This document shows, piece by piece, positions 54,628 to 62,579 of a stretch of 64,000 nt of DNA (positions are counted from its first letter, which is position 1; every line of letters begins with the position of its first letter). The notes beneath the pieces were generated by a model, which did no database searches, was not told the origin of the DNA, and saw only the letters and a program-made list of their open reading frames with translations. Origin of the DNA: Halobacteriovorax sp. HLS (lineage in GTDB: Bacteria > Bdellovibrionota > Bacteriovoracia > Bacteriovoracales > Bacteriovoracaceae); NCBI RefSeq assembly GCF_004006665.1, contig NZ_QOCL01000001.1:1-64000 (forward strand). The letters are read 5' to 3'. The translations under genes were made by a program, and so were the position numbers.

Positions 54628-55384
54628 AGATAGAATTGATGGAGAGAACATTTTTCTCTTCACCACCAAAAGCTTGTCCATCACTTGTACTAAAGTTATA
54701 AGAAGTCTTCAAATGCCACGCCGTTGGAGGAACCTCAGAAGCAAAAGTTACGCTAAAGTCACCACTTATAGAGTTTGCAAACTTATCTACTTTAATATTT
54801 TTTAAGTTCAAACCAGACACGGCCTCAATATCAGCTTCTATATAGTAAGTTAGATTCCATGTGATTAGTCCATTCACTAAGGCCTTAGTCATTCTAACAG
54901 GCCTAATCGTATCAAAGGGCATTGGTGAGTTTTCATCCCCTAATTGGTCAAGGTATAATAAAATAGTAGGAGTGATATAAAGCCCTAGAGCATCTCCAGT
55001 AGATGAGTGGTTCGCTCTTAGGTTACATACTCCTGGTTCTTCAGTAGAATTTTCACCAAGTGTAAAATTAATAAGCTCTCTACTTATATCAAATGTCTCG
55101 GCCTCTCTATTCCATATGGTTGTATAAATAATTGAATCATAAATATAGTGACAAATAAGATCAGAGTTATGAGACTCTTCAATTTCACCTTCAGGATAGA
55201 TGACAACATCTTTTTGGTTTCTTGTTGTTGGTTGCCAGTTTTCCCAAGAAGCAGATAGCTCGCTACGTAAAGTATTAATATCTTCCAAGTTTTCAACAAA
55301 GGCAATTGGAGGGTTTTCAGCAGCTGAGTCCCCTTTGCAAGAAACTACAAGTATAGATAAGCATAGAATGAGTAAGAACTTCAT
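54617..55384 (-). CDS. Lipoprotein of unknown function
   Basis: 255 residues. Signal peptide with lipobox VVSC (C16). The rest looks beta-rich with no membrane helix: WNREAETFDISRELI, LITWNLTYYIEADIE and SNSISGDFSV-like strands. No family recognised. The ribosome site AAAGAGGA before the ATG is part of a perfect 10-bp inverted repeat that would mask it in the mRNA. Confidence 0.78.
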   Translation of the reverse strand: MKFLLILCLSILVVSCKGDSAAENPPIAFVENLEDINTLRSELSASWENWQPTTRNQKDVVIYPEGEIEESHNSDLICHYIYDSIIYTTIWNREAETFDISRELINFTLGENSTEEPGVCNLRANHSSTGDALGLYITPTILLYLDQLGDENSPMPFDTIRPVRMTKALVNGLITWNLTYYIEADIEAVSGLNLKNIKVDKFANSISGDFSVTFASEVPPTAWHLKTSYNFSTSDGQAFGGEEKNVLSINSIFIQ

Positions 55385-55385
55385 A

Positions 55386-55432
55386 AATCCTCTTTAGTTA
55401 AATAAGAAAGTTTAACGCTATCAAAGAGGATT
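55386..55432 (-). promoter_or_regulatory. 5'UTR hairpin masking the ribosome site of the lipoprotein at 54617
   Basis: In mRNA sense: AATCCTCTTT (55432-55423), a 27-base spacer, then AAAGAGGATT (55395-55386) ending one base before the AUG. Inside the spacer GTTAAA/TTTAAC forms a second 6-bp stem with an 8-base loop. The ribosome site AGAGGA is wholly within the 10-bp outer stem. This is the layout of an RNA thermometer, riboswitch-type or protein-controlled translational switch. There is no U run, so it is not a terminator. Confidence 0.6.
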
Positions 55433-55475
55433 CTAATTTTAAAGTAATTATTTTTATAGACCTGTATACTGAGAG

Positions 55476-56537
55476 TTATATTTTAATCAACGAACTCTGC
55501 GACGCATCAACAGTAAAGCTAATACTCTTTTTAAGAGAGCTAACCTCCGAGTTTGCAACAATCATTCTAAATTTCTCAATACCACCGACCTGTAGCCAAG
55601 CTTCATGAAAGGCACCAAGATGAGTCAAACGCTTAATTTTACCTCTTAAAGGCGATTGTTGATCAATATGAACATTTTCTGGTCTAATCAACATATACGC
55701 GAAGTCTCCTACTCTAAGGCCGCTCTCCACGTTTAGAATAGGAAATATACCTAGCTTATTTTCATGAATAAAATGCTCATCAGTTTTATCAATAATCTTT
55801 CCTGCCATGAGATTAACACTACCAGAAAACTTGGCCACCCAAGCGTCTACTGGTTTTAGATAAATATCTCGAGCTGTAGAGAACTGCTTAACTCGACCTT
55901 CGTTGAGAACAAGTATTTTATCAGAATGTGAAAAGGCATCCTCTAGGTCATGGGTAACAATAAGAGCTGAAATACTTCTTTCCCTTAATATTTCAACTAA
56001 CTCTTCTTTTAATTCATTTCTGAGGACTTTATCAAGATTAGCAAAAGGTTCATCTAAGATGAGAAGCCTTGGTTGTGTAACTAAGGCCTTAGCCATTTCA
56101 ACTCTCCCCTTCTGTCCGGTAGAGAGTTCATGAGGAAATTTTTCGTCTTTATATTGAAGGCCGAACACCTCAATCATATCTCTTATTCTATGGTGGCGCT
56201 TTTCCTCATTCTCCTCATCTAGATTCTTTCCAATATTTTGGAAAACACTAAGTGTTGAATCGAGAGATAGTTCCTGTGGAACATAGGAGATTTTCTTTAA
56301 CAAATCTGTATTCTTCTCTTGCGTACTTACTAGTCGCTTGTCTAGGAAAGTAACTTCTCCTTTTTCAAACTCCAGTAGTCCTGCGATAATTTTTACGATA
56401 GTACTTTTTCCCGTTCCACTAGGGCCAATGATACTAATAATCTCATTCTTCTTCACTTCAAAACTAATGTGATCCACAACAGCAATAGACTTCGTGTCAT
56501 AACTTTTGAAAATATTGTCGACTTTAAGAAATGTCAT
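55476..56537 (-). CDS. ABC transporter ATP-binding protein, PotA/CysA type
   Basis: 353 residues. Walker A GPSGTGKST (about 38-46), Q-loop SYVPQEL, signature LSTGQKGRVEMAK, Walker B LLILDEPFANLD, H-loop VTHDLEDAF, then a TOBE-type domain (about 240-353). This matches importer ATPases for spermidine, iron, sulfate or molybdate. No permease or binding-protein gene is adjacent, so its partner is elsewhere. The ATG overlaps the ybaK stop (ATGA). The substrate cannot be inferred. Confidence 0.92.
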   Translation of the reverse strand: MTFLKVDNIFKSYDTKSIAVVDHISFEVKKNEIISIIGPSGTGKSTIVKIIAGLLEFEKGEVTFLDKRLVSTQEKNTDLLKKISYVPQELSLDSTLSVFQNIGKNLDEENEEKRHHRIRDMIEVFGLQYKDEKFPHELSTGQKGRVEMAKALVTQPRLLILDEPFANLDKVLRNELKEELVEILRERSISALIVTHDLEDAFSHSDKILVLNEGRVKQFSTARDIYLKPVDAWVAKFSGSVNLMAGKIIDKTDEHFIHENKLGIFPILNVESGLRVGDFAYMLIRPENVHIDQQSPLRGKIKRLTHLGAFHEAWLQVGGIEKFRMIVANSEVSSLKKSISFTVDASQSSLIKI

Positions 56538-57010
56538 AAATTATCTGTCCTCGAAAATTCACAGAATTGACCATCTACAACTTTGAGATAATCCTCAGTC
56601 TTTAATATAATTGAAGTTGTTAATAGACCAGCATTAAAAGCAATTTTATCGTTTGCTTTAATAGACTCATCAATAAATAAATCGAAATCTTGAACAGGTC
56701 TTCCCAAAGGAGGAAGAGCACCCTTTTCAACACTACACAGATCCATTAACTCCCCAGCTGTTGCAAACCTTAGCTTACTAGAGTTTAGAATCTTTCTAAC
56801 CTTATTCGAGTCAACTTGAAGCTTAGCAGAAATCACGAAAAGTTTGAAGCCCACCTTATCTTTAAAAAGAAGAGTCTTCCCACCAATGGCAAGATCTTCT
56901 CCGCGAAGTCTAGCAGAGTCTTCACAAGTGCTCGCAGCTTCATGCTCTCGAATTGTAAACGGAATCGAATTTTGCTTAAGAAATTGAATTATACGGGCCT
57001 TGAGTTCCAT
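56534..57010 (-). CDS. YbaK/EbsC-family aminoacyl-tRNA deacylase
   Basis: 158 residues from ATG 57010. YbaK-type domain: PFTIREHEAASTCEDSARLRG, KTLLFKDKVGFKLFVISA with the substrate lysine, and the loop KGALPPLGRP. Members remove wrongly attached amino acids from tRNA (Cys or Ala from tRNA-Pro). There is no good ribosome site before this ATG; a TTG six codons upstream sits in a 7-bp stem (TTTACAC/GTGTAAA at 57020-57046). In an operon with the ABC ATPase downstream. Confidence 0.88.
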   Translation of the reverse strand: MELKARIIQFLKQNSIPFTIREHEAASTCEDSARLRGEDLAIGGKTLLFKDKVGFKLFVISAKLQVDSNKVRKILNSSKLRFATAGELMDLCSVEKGALPPLGRPVQDFDLFIDESIKANDKIAFNAGLLTTSIILKTEDYLKVVDGQFCEFSRTDNL

Positions 57011-57049
57011 GGAGATTTTTTTACACAAGTCCCTCGAAAGTGTAAAGAG

Positions 57050-57604
57050 TCAGTCTAAGTTGAGATCAAAATCAATTGATCCTTTGATGAAGCTCTCTCC
57101 TACAGAAGTATAACGTTCTTTGGAGATTGAATTAACAAATTCGAAAACTTGTTCAATAGTTTCTTCTCTAACATTCTCATCTTGTAAAAATAGTTTTATT
57201 TGATTAAACATTGTTCTTTTAAATTGAATAAAGTTCTTTACTCTTAAAAGGCAGATCTTTAACTGATCTTCACTAAAAGGCTTTTCAAAGAAATCAAAAG
57301 CCCCGAGCCTCATAGTATTAACAAGAGTTTCACGATCACCAAAAGCTGAGATCATAATGATAATTGGCTCTTTCTTTATCTGACGAGTGTACCTAATGAG
57401 ATCAACTCCATTCATTCTGGGCATCTTCATATCTGTAAGTACTAAATCTGGTCCATGCTCTTTGATTAAATCAACTGCCTCTAAACCATCCGCAGCAAAG
57501 AAGAATTCAATATTTTCTCCTTCGAAAACACTACTTACTTCGTTCTCAAGAATCTCTCTAATTTCCGTTTCATCATCTGCAATTAATACTTTAAAAGTTT
57601 CCAT
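57050..57604 (-). CDS. Response regulator with receiver and short helical tail
   Basis: 184 residues from ATG 57604 (AAAGGA six bases upstream). Receiver (1-125) with ADDE at 9-12, phosphoacceptor D58 in LVLTDMKMP, ISAFGD and the lysine in FEKPF. The last 60 residues are helical and carry no recognised DNA-binding or enzyme domain. First gene of a receiver-ybaK-ABC string. The cognate kinase is not adjacent. Confidence 0.92.
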   Translation of the reverse strand: METFKVLIADDETEIREILENEVSSVFEGENIEFFFAADGLEAVDLIKEHGPDLVLTDMKMPRMNGVDLIRYTRQIKKEPIIIMISAFGDRETLVNTMRLGAFDFFEKPFSEDQLKICLLRVKNFIQFKRTMFNQIKLFLQDENVREETIEQVFEFVNSISKERYTSVGESFIKGSIDFDLNLD

Positions 57605-57690
57605 GGCCATTCCTTTATTTTCATTTAACTTTTCGGTCTAGTAATTAGAATAGCTTATTCAAGTTTACATAAAGATTTATCGCTTAGAGT

Positions 57691-57719
57691 TTGACAGTTT
57701 TCCTAAAAAATTGAATATA
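57691..57719 (+). promoter_or_regulatory. Probable sigma-70-type promoter of menB
   Basis: TTGACA (57691-57696), a 17-base spacer and AATATA (57714-57719), with an overlapping TATATA. It is 25 bases before the menB ATG. Confidence 0.55.
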
Positions 57720-57743
57720 TAGAGCTACAATCTAGGAGTATTT

Positions 57744-58637
57744 ATGGTTTCTGATATATTTGACCCGACATTATGGACTGAAGTTGAAGGCTTTAACTTC
57801 AAAGACATCACTTATCACCGAGCAAAAGGGCAAGGTACAGTGAGAATAGCATTTAATCGACCTGAGGTTAGAAATGCATTTAGACCACAAACGGTAGATG
57901 AACTATACCAGGCCCTAGATCATTCTAGAATGACATCTGATGTCGGAACAGTACTTATCACAGGAAATGGTCCTTCTCCTAAAGATGGCGGCTGGGCATT
58001 TTGTGCAGGAGGGGACCAGAGAATACGTGGAAAAGATGGTTACCAATACGTCGGAGACGAAGGACAGAAAGATCCTGCGAGACTTGGCAGACTGCATATC
58101 CTTGAAGTTCAAAGGTTAATTCGCTTTATGCCAAAGGTAGTAATTGCTGTTGTTCCAGGTTGGGCCGTTGGTGGAGGTCATTCGCTCCATGTTGTTTGCG
58201 ATATGACTATTGCCAGTGAAGAGCACGCAGTATTCAAACAAACAGACCCAGACGTAGGAAGCTTTGATTCAGGCTACGGTTCGGCCTACCTCGCTAGACA
58301 GTGTGGACAAAAACGTGCCCGCGAAATCTTCTTTCTAGGTCTAAACTACTCTGCACAAGAGGCCTTTGATATGGGAATGATAAATAAGGTCGTGCCTCAC
58401 AAAGACTTGGAGAAAGTGGCGCTTGAGTGGGGAGCTTTAATTAACTCTAAATCTCCAACGGCAATGAGAATGTTAAAGTTTGGCTTCAACTTACTCGATG
58501 ACGGCCTAGTTGGTCAGCAACTATTTGCTGGAGAGGCCACAAGACTTGCTTATGGAACTGAAGAGGCCAAAGAAGGACGTGATGCTTTTCTAGAAAAAAG
58601 AGATCAGGACTTCTCTAGCTTTCCATACCACTTCTAG
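57744..58637 (+). CDS. menB: 1,4-dihydroxy-2-naphthoyl-CoA synthase
   Basis: 297 residues. A crotonase-fold enzyme of menaquinone synthesis that closes the second ring on o-succinylbenzoyl-CoA. MenB features: FCAGGDQRIRG, VVPGWAVGGGHSLHVVCD, KQTDPDVGSFDSGYGSAYLARQCG, and the C-terminal EAKEGRDAFLEKRDQDFS. AGGAG precedes the ATG. It stands alone with its own promoter, so the other men genes are elsewhere. It implies menaquinone as the quinone for Na+-NQR. Confidence 0.96.
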   Translation: MVSDIFDPTLWTEVEGFNFKDITYHRAKGQGTVRIAFNRPEVRNAFRPQTVDELYQALDHSRMTSDVGTVLITGNGPSPKDGGWAFCAGGDQRIRGKDGYQYVGDEGQKDPARLGRLHILEVQRLIRFMPKVVIAVVPGWAVGGGHSLHVVCDMTIASEEHAVFKQTDPDVGSFDSGYGSAYLARQCGQKRAREIFFLGLNYSAQEAFDMGMINKVVPHKDLEKVALEWGALINSKSPTAMRMLKFGFNLLDDGLVGQQLFAGEATRLAYGTEEAKEGRDAFLEKRDQDFSSFPYHF

Positions 58638-58654
58638 TGTAGGTATATTTTATT

Positions 58655-58682
58655 TTGACACACTGACTCAGTGTAATAATTA
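58655..58682 (+). promoter_or_regulatory. Promoter with a palindromic operator, serine protease gene
   Basis: TTGACA (58655-58660), a 16-base spacer and TAATTA (58677-58682). The spacer holds ACACTGACTCAGTGT (58660-58674), a perfect inverted repeat with 6-base arms and a 3-base centre. A site between -35 and -10 is the classical place for a repressor. The regulator is not identified. Confidence 0.6.
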
Positions 58683-58691
58683 TCTCCTCGT

Positions 58692-58725
58692 GGCCTAAAC
58701 GTCTAATTTTAATTAGTTTTAGGCC
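58692..58725 (+). promoter_or_regulatory. Hairpin filling the 5'UTR of the serine protease gene
   Basis: GGCCTAAA/TTTAGGCC (8 bp) encloses CTAATT/AATTAG (6 bp); the last paired base touches the ATG at 58726. The expected transcript starts near 58690, so almost the whole leader is the hairpin. No free ribosome site is present; the only AGG is in the stem. It may control translation or protect the 5' end. It is unlikely to be a menB terminator since no T run follows. Confidence 0.55.
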
Positions 58726-59610
58726 ATGAAAATTCTCACCATAGCTATTGGCCTAACTCTTTCTATCCACGCCCAGTCGTCTGATCGTTTCAAGGTTATT
58801 TATGGTGAAGATGATAGATTTGAGCCCTATGAAGTCGAAAATGGTGCTCTTCAAAATGCATCAAAGGCCGTGGCCGCAATTATTTCAAATTACTCACTAG
58901 TTACATATCCAGATAGTTATGAATTGGCCGCCATAGACTACGGAGACTCAGCGAGGTTTTGCGAAGGTGTACCATACAGAGGTCAGCCTAAGGCCGCACG
59001 CTGCTCTTCGTTTTTAATCGGCAAAGATATTGTTGTTACAGCTGGACACTGCCTAAAGACACAATGGGACTGTCAAACGAGCTCATTTGTCTTTGACTTT
59101 AGATCCGACCTATTAGGTGAGAAATTTGAACCAATGAATAGATACAGAATAAAGAAAACAAATGTCTATGGTTGTGAAGAAATCCTAGAGAGAAAACTCA
59201 ATTCTCAAACAAAAGAAGATTGGGCAATAATAAAATTAAAGAGACCCGTCACTGACCGTGAGTTTCTACAGACTAGAAAATTTGGAAAAGTTACCACAAG
59301 AGAGAAACTAGCATTAATTGGCTTTCCTTCAGGTATCCCAATGAAAATTGCGACAAATGGGAAACTTAGAAAGGATGATCATGAAAACTTCTTCGTCGCT
59401 GAGATCGATGCTTTTCATGTTAACTCAGGATCTCCTGTCATAAATGAAATTACAATGGATGTAGAAGGAATTCTAGTCCGTGGAGAGAAAGATTATCAAC
59501 ACAATGGTTTCTGCGAAGATCTGAAGATTTGCGAATCAGGAAGGTGCAGAGGAGAAGACGTAACTAAAATACTTACTCTTCCTATCTCTAAATATATTCA
59601 GCAAAATTAA
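58726..59610 (+). CDS. Secreted trypsin-like serine protease, V8/glutamyl-endopeptidase type
   Basis: 294 residues. Signal peptide about 1-17. Catalytic triad visible: H108 in VVTAGHC, D165 in KEDWAIIKL and S234 in VNSGSP. The NSGSP surround, rather than GDSGGP, is typical of V8-like glutamyl endopeptidases. Several cysteines (C79, C93, C109, C116, C150 and four near the end) suggest disulfides. A secreted protease may help digest prey or environmental protein (inference). Its start lies against a hairpin and a promoter with an operator. Confidence 0.9.
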   Translation: MKILTIAIGLTLSIHAQSSDRFKVIYGEDDRFEPYEVENGALQNASKAVAAIISNYSLVTYPDSYELAAIDYGDSARFCEGVPYRGQPKAARCSSFLIGKDIVVTAGHCLKTQWDCQTSSFVFDFRSDLLGEKFEPMNRYRIKKTNVYGCEEILERKLNSQTKEDWAIIKLKRPVTDREFLQTRKFGKVTTREKLALIGFPSGIPMKIATNGKLRKDDHENFFVAEIDAFHVNSGSPVINEITMDVEGILVRGEKDYQHNGFCEDLKICESGRCRGEDVTKILTLPISKYIQQN

Positions 59611-59611
59611 G

Positions 59612-59944
59612 TTATAAGAAAAACTCTACGCTATTTGAAAATTTGATCTGCTGAAAGTTTCTTGTCGTCACTTCATGATTATCTATCTTAACAAAGTCTC
59701 CGAGCTTATTTAGAGCAGTTGCACTTGCTCCCCAAGAGTTTAGTTCGCTCAAAGACAGAAGATCATTACAGAGCTTTTCTACTTCACTTTCTTCACCAAT
59801 CACACTAAAGGTAACTCTTTTGAGATTTAAACGATCATTAGTAGCTCCGGCCTCAAGAGATCTATTGTGGCACGCTCTTATGAGAGTTTTTCTAAACATT
59901 ACACCCTGCACTTTTCCAAAAATTTCAAATGAAGCTTCAATCAT
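59612..59944 (-). CDS. Acylphosphatase-like protein
   Basis: 110 residues from ATG 59944, with AAAGG about ten bases upstream. The first half matches acylphosphatase: GKVQGVMFR with R18 and N36 in AGATN, the spacing of the catalytic Arg/Asn pair. It would hydrolyse acyl phosphates. The C-terminal 30 residues are less typical, and an 11-residue upstream extension is not needed. The stop is one base from the protease stop. Confidence 0.8.
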   Translation of the reverse strand: MIEASFEIFGKVQGVMFRKTLIRACHNRSLEAGATNDRLNLKRVTFSVIGEESEVEKLCNDLLSLSELNSWGASATALNKLGDFVKIDNHEVTTRNFQQIKFSNSVEFFL

Positions 59945-59992
59945 ATTCAAATTACCTTTACGAAGTTTTCTAATCATTGCAATAATAATCCC

Positions 59993-60676
59993 ATGAAATT
60001 ATCTAAATTAAAATTGAATTCAAGTTGGACTAAATTTCTCAAACAAGAATTTAATAAAGAATATATGAAAGAGCTTGAGGTTTTTCTTAATCATCAAATA
60101 AAAGCAGGTAAGACGATTTATCCCAAAGAGGAAAATATCTTCGCAGCTCTTAATGCAACACCACTAGATAAAGTAAAAGTTGTTATACTTGGACAAGACC
60201 CTTACCACGGAGAGAATCAGGCCCATGGGCTTAGCTTTTCTGTAAATAAAGGAGTGAAAATACCACCTTCACTTCGAAATATTTACCAAGAGCTCCACGA
60301 CGACCTTTCTATTCCTATAGCAAATCATGGGAACTTAGAAAATTGGGCAAAGGGTGGAGTTCTCCTTCTCAATAATGTTTTAACTGTTGAGAAAGCTAAT
60401 GCAGGCTCTCATCAGAAAAAAGGTTGGGAAATCTTCACTGACAAAATCATCAAAGTCATTAATGAGCAAAGAAGTGATATTGTTTTTCTCCTCTGGGGAG
60501 CTCCAGCTCAAAAAAAGGCAAAGAAGGTTGATTCAAAAAAGCACTTTATTCTAACCTCTCCTCACCCATCACCACTTTCTTCATATCGAGGGTGGTTTGG
60601 ATCTAAGCATTTTTCAAAATGTAACACCTACTTAAAATCCAAAGGAATGCCTGAAGTTGATTGGTCCACTAATTAG
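59993..60676 (+). CDS. ung: Uracil-DNA glycosylase
   Basis: 227 residues. Family 1 UDG: GQDPYHGENQAHGLSFSV with the water-activating Asp, LLLNNVLTVE, and the C-terminal HPSPLSSYRGWFGSKHFS with the catalytic His. Removes uracil from DNA. No ribosome site is evident before the ATG. The 3' end overlaps the HtpX-like gene by 8 bases. Confidence 0.97.
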   Translation: MKLSKLKLNSSWTKFLKQEFNKEYMKELEVFLNHQIKAGKTIYPKEENIFAALNATPLDKVKVVILGQDPYHGENQAHGLSFSVNKGVKIPPSLRNIYQELHDDLSIPIANHGNLENWAKGGVLLLNNVLTVEKANAGSHQKKGWEIFTDKIIKVINEQRSDIVFLLWGAPAQKKAKKVDSKKHFILTSPHPSPLSSYRGWFGSKHFSKCNTYLKSKGMPEVDWSTN

Positions 60677-61523
60677 GCGCTGCCAATTTATTTAGACGCT
60701 TAATTCTTCTAATAGGACTTGGATGAGTATCGAGCCAGTGATCACGATGATGAGTTTTATGAATAAAGAATTGTTTCATTCGACTTTTTTGAAATTTGTT
60801 AATTTTCAAAAGAGCACTTGCTAAAGCTTCAGGCTCTTCTGTTAGTTCTACCGCGCAGAGGTCTGCTTTTAATTCAGTATTTCTCATAAAGGCCAAGGCC
60901 AAAAGTTGAATTAAGTTAGGACATAGAAGAACAAATAAAATGAGAATACCTGAAAATTGAACACGACCAGTTAAAATTAAAGGTAGAGATAAAATAAGAA
61001 TGATATTTACACTAAAGCTTATAAAGCTACTCATTGAATAAGCGATGTGAATGACTTTTAAGACCTTATGGTCTCTATTTCTTATATGTGATACCTCATG
61101 GGCCAAGACTCCTCTAAGTTCAGCATGACTTAGGGTTCTCAGTAGACCTTCACTAATTCCAATTCCCGCTGAATCATCTTCTCCAACTGCCAGAGCATTT
61201 GGAACTTCACCTGGAATCAGATACAGCTCTGGTACATGATCTAAATGAGAGAGGTAGGAAAGCTCTCGTATGATTTCATACACCTGTGGATATTTGTATT
61301 GTTCAAGTTCAACCGCTCCAAAAGAAGAAAGAGCGACAGTCTTACTAAGCTTTATAACTGTAGAAATAATAATAGGTGCGCCAATAAATATGAGAGCAAA
61401 AATAAAGTTCTTAAAGAAAATTAACCCTAAGAAACCCATAATTAACGCAAGGGCTAAGAGGTAGAGTAACTTCTGTCTATATAGATTTTCTAAATAAAAT
61501 TTGAACTTTTCTTTGTTTAACAA
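60669..61523 (-). CDS. HtpX-like M48 membrane metalloprotease
   Basis: 284 residues from TTG 61523, the best start because GAGG lies five bases upstream; the frame continues 42 bases further without a ribosome site. Two N-terminal membrane helices (about 18-37 and 40-60) and two more near 155-180 and 190-212. The peptidase motif HEVSH (H142, E143, H146) and third ligand in NTELKAD (E217) are present. HtpX degrades misfolded membrane proteins. It is the window's second M48 gene, distinct from the one at 15738. Confidence 0.9.
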   Translation of the reverse strand: MLNKEKFKFYLENLYRQKLLYLLALALIMGFLGLIFFKNFIFALIFIGAPIIISTVIKLSKTVALSSFGAVELEQYKYPQVYEIIRELSYLSHLDHVPELYLIPGEVPNALAVGEDDSAGIGISEGLLRTLSHAELRGVLAHEVSHIRNRDHKVLKVIHIAYSMSSFISFSVNIILILSLPLILTGRVQFSGILILFVLLCPNLIQLLALAFMRNTELKADLCAVELTEEPEALASALLKINKFQKSRMKQFFIHKTHHRDHWLDTHPSPIRRIKRLNKLAAPN

Positions 61524-61586
61524 TAAGACCTCTAACTTTAAAATTTTTCTTTGCCTAATCGACAAAGTCTTTCGTATTATCTCACA

Positions 61587-62579
61587 ATGATTAAGACAAA
61601 TAAATTAAAGAAGAGCTTTAAAAGCTATAAGAAATCTCCAGGGTTTCTTGGTTCGATAAAATCCCTATATTCAAGAGATTATGTGATCAAGGATGCTGTC
61701 TCAAACTTTGATCTAGATATTCCAAAAGGCCAAATTGTCGGACTACTTGGTCCAAATGGTGCAGGTAAAACGACACTGATGAAAATGTTTACGGGCATTA
61801 TCGTACCTAGCTCAGGGGAGTTAAATGTCTTAGGCCATGATCCATCTCAAAGAGACAAAGAGTTTAGAAAGAAAATTGCTCTTGTGATGGGACAAAAGTC
61901 TCAACTTTGGTGGGATATTCCTGCAATGGACTCTTTTCATTTATTACAGAAGTACTATGAAATTCCAAAGCTAGAATTCGATAAGAAAATTGAACATATG
62001 AGTAAGCTCCTTGGCGTGACAGAACTCCTCCATATACATGTTAGAAAGCTGTCTCTAGGAGAGAGAATGAAGATGGAGCTCATGGCATCACTACTACATT
62101 CTCCAGAAGTCATTTTTTTAGATGAGCCTACTATTGGTCTTGATTTAGTTGCTCAAGAAAATATCAGGGCCTTTATTAAGGATTATCACCGAAAGAACAA
62201 CTGCACTATTATTTTAACTTCGCACTATATGACTGATGTTAACGATCTTTGCTCAAGAATTGTTCTCATTCTTGGTGGAAAGAAGGCCTATGACGGTAAA
62301 ATTGAAGATTTTGAAAAGATATTAGGTACTGAAAAAAGAGTTTCATTTCAATTCAACGATAGTATTTCAAATGAGCAGAAAGAATTTCTAGCAAAGTATA
62401 AGTCCAGTTGGATATCAGATCATAGTGTTGAACTACTGATTGCCGAAGAAGAGCTTAGAGAAGTGAGTGCCAAGATCATATCTCAATATCCAGTCAGTGA
62501 ATTCAACACCGATATTTTACCTATTGAAAAAGTAATGAAAAGTCTAATGAACAACCCTGAGATACTTTGCAATGAATAA
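61587..62579 (+). CDS. ABC-2 exporter ATP-binding protein
   Basis: 330 residues from ATG 61587; the frame extends 36 bases upstream but has no start signal there. Walker A GPNGAGKTT, signature LSLGERMKMEL, Walker B VIFLDEPTIGLD, H-loop TSHYM. An N-terminal extension and the C-terminal domain fit the ABC-2 subfamily (COG4586-type) that works with two different permeases. Overlaps the first permease by 8 bases. The substrate is unknown. Confidence 0.93.
   Translation: MIKTNKLKKSFKSYKKSPGFLGSIKSLYSRDYVIKDAVSNFDLDIPKGQIVGLLGPNGAGKTTLMKMFTGIIVPSSGELNVLGHDPSQRDKEFRKKIALVMGQKSQLWWDIPAMDSFHLLQKYYEIPKLEFDKKIEHMSKLLGVTELLHIHVRKLSLGERMKMELMASLLHSPEVIFLDEPTIGLDLVAQENIRAFIKDYHRKNNCTIILTSHYMTDVNDLCSRIVLILGGKKAYDGKIEDFEKILGTEKRVSFQFNDSISNEQKEFLAKYKSSWISDHSVELLIAEEELREVSAKIISQYPVSEFNTDILPIEKVMKSLMNNPEILCNE

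Noticed and set aside
58638-58725. Palindromes after menB read as its terminator
   Set aside because: Neither is followed by a T run, and both are placed exactly as promoter operator and 5' leader of the next gene.
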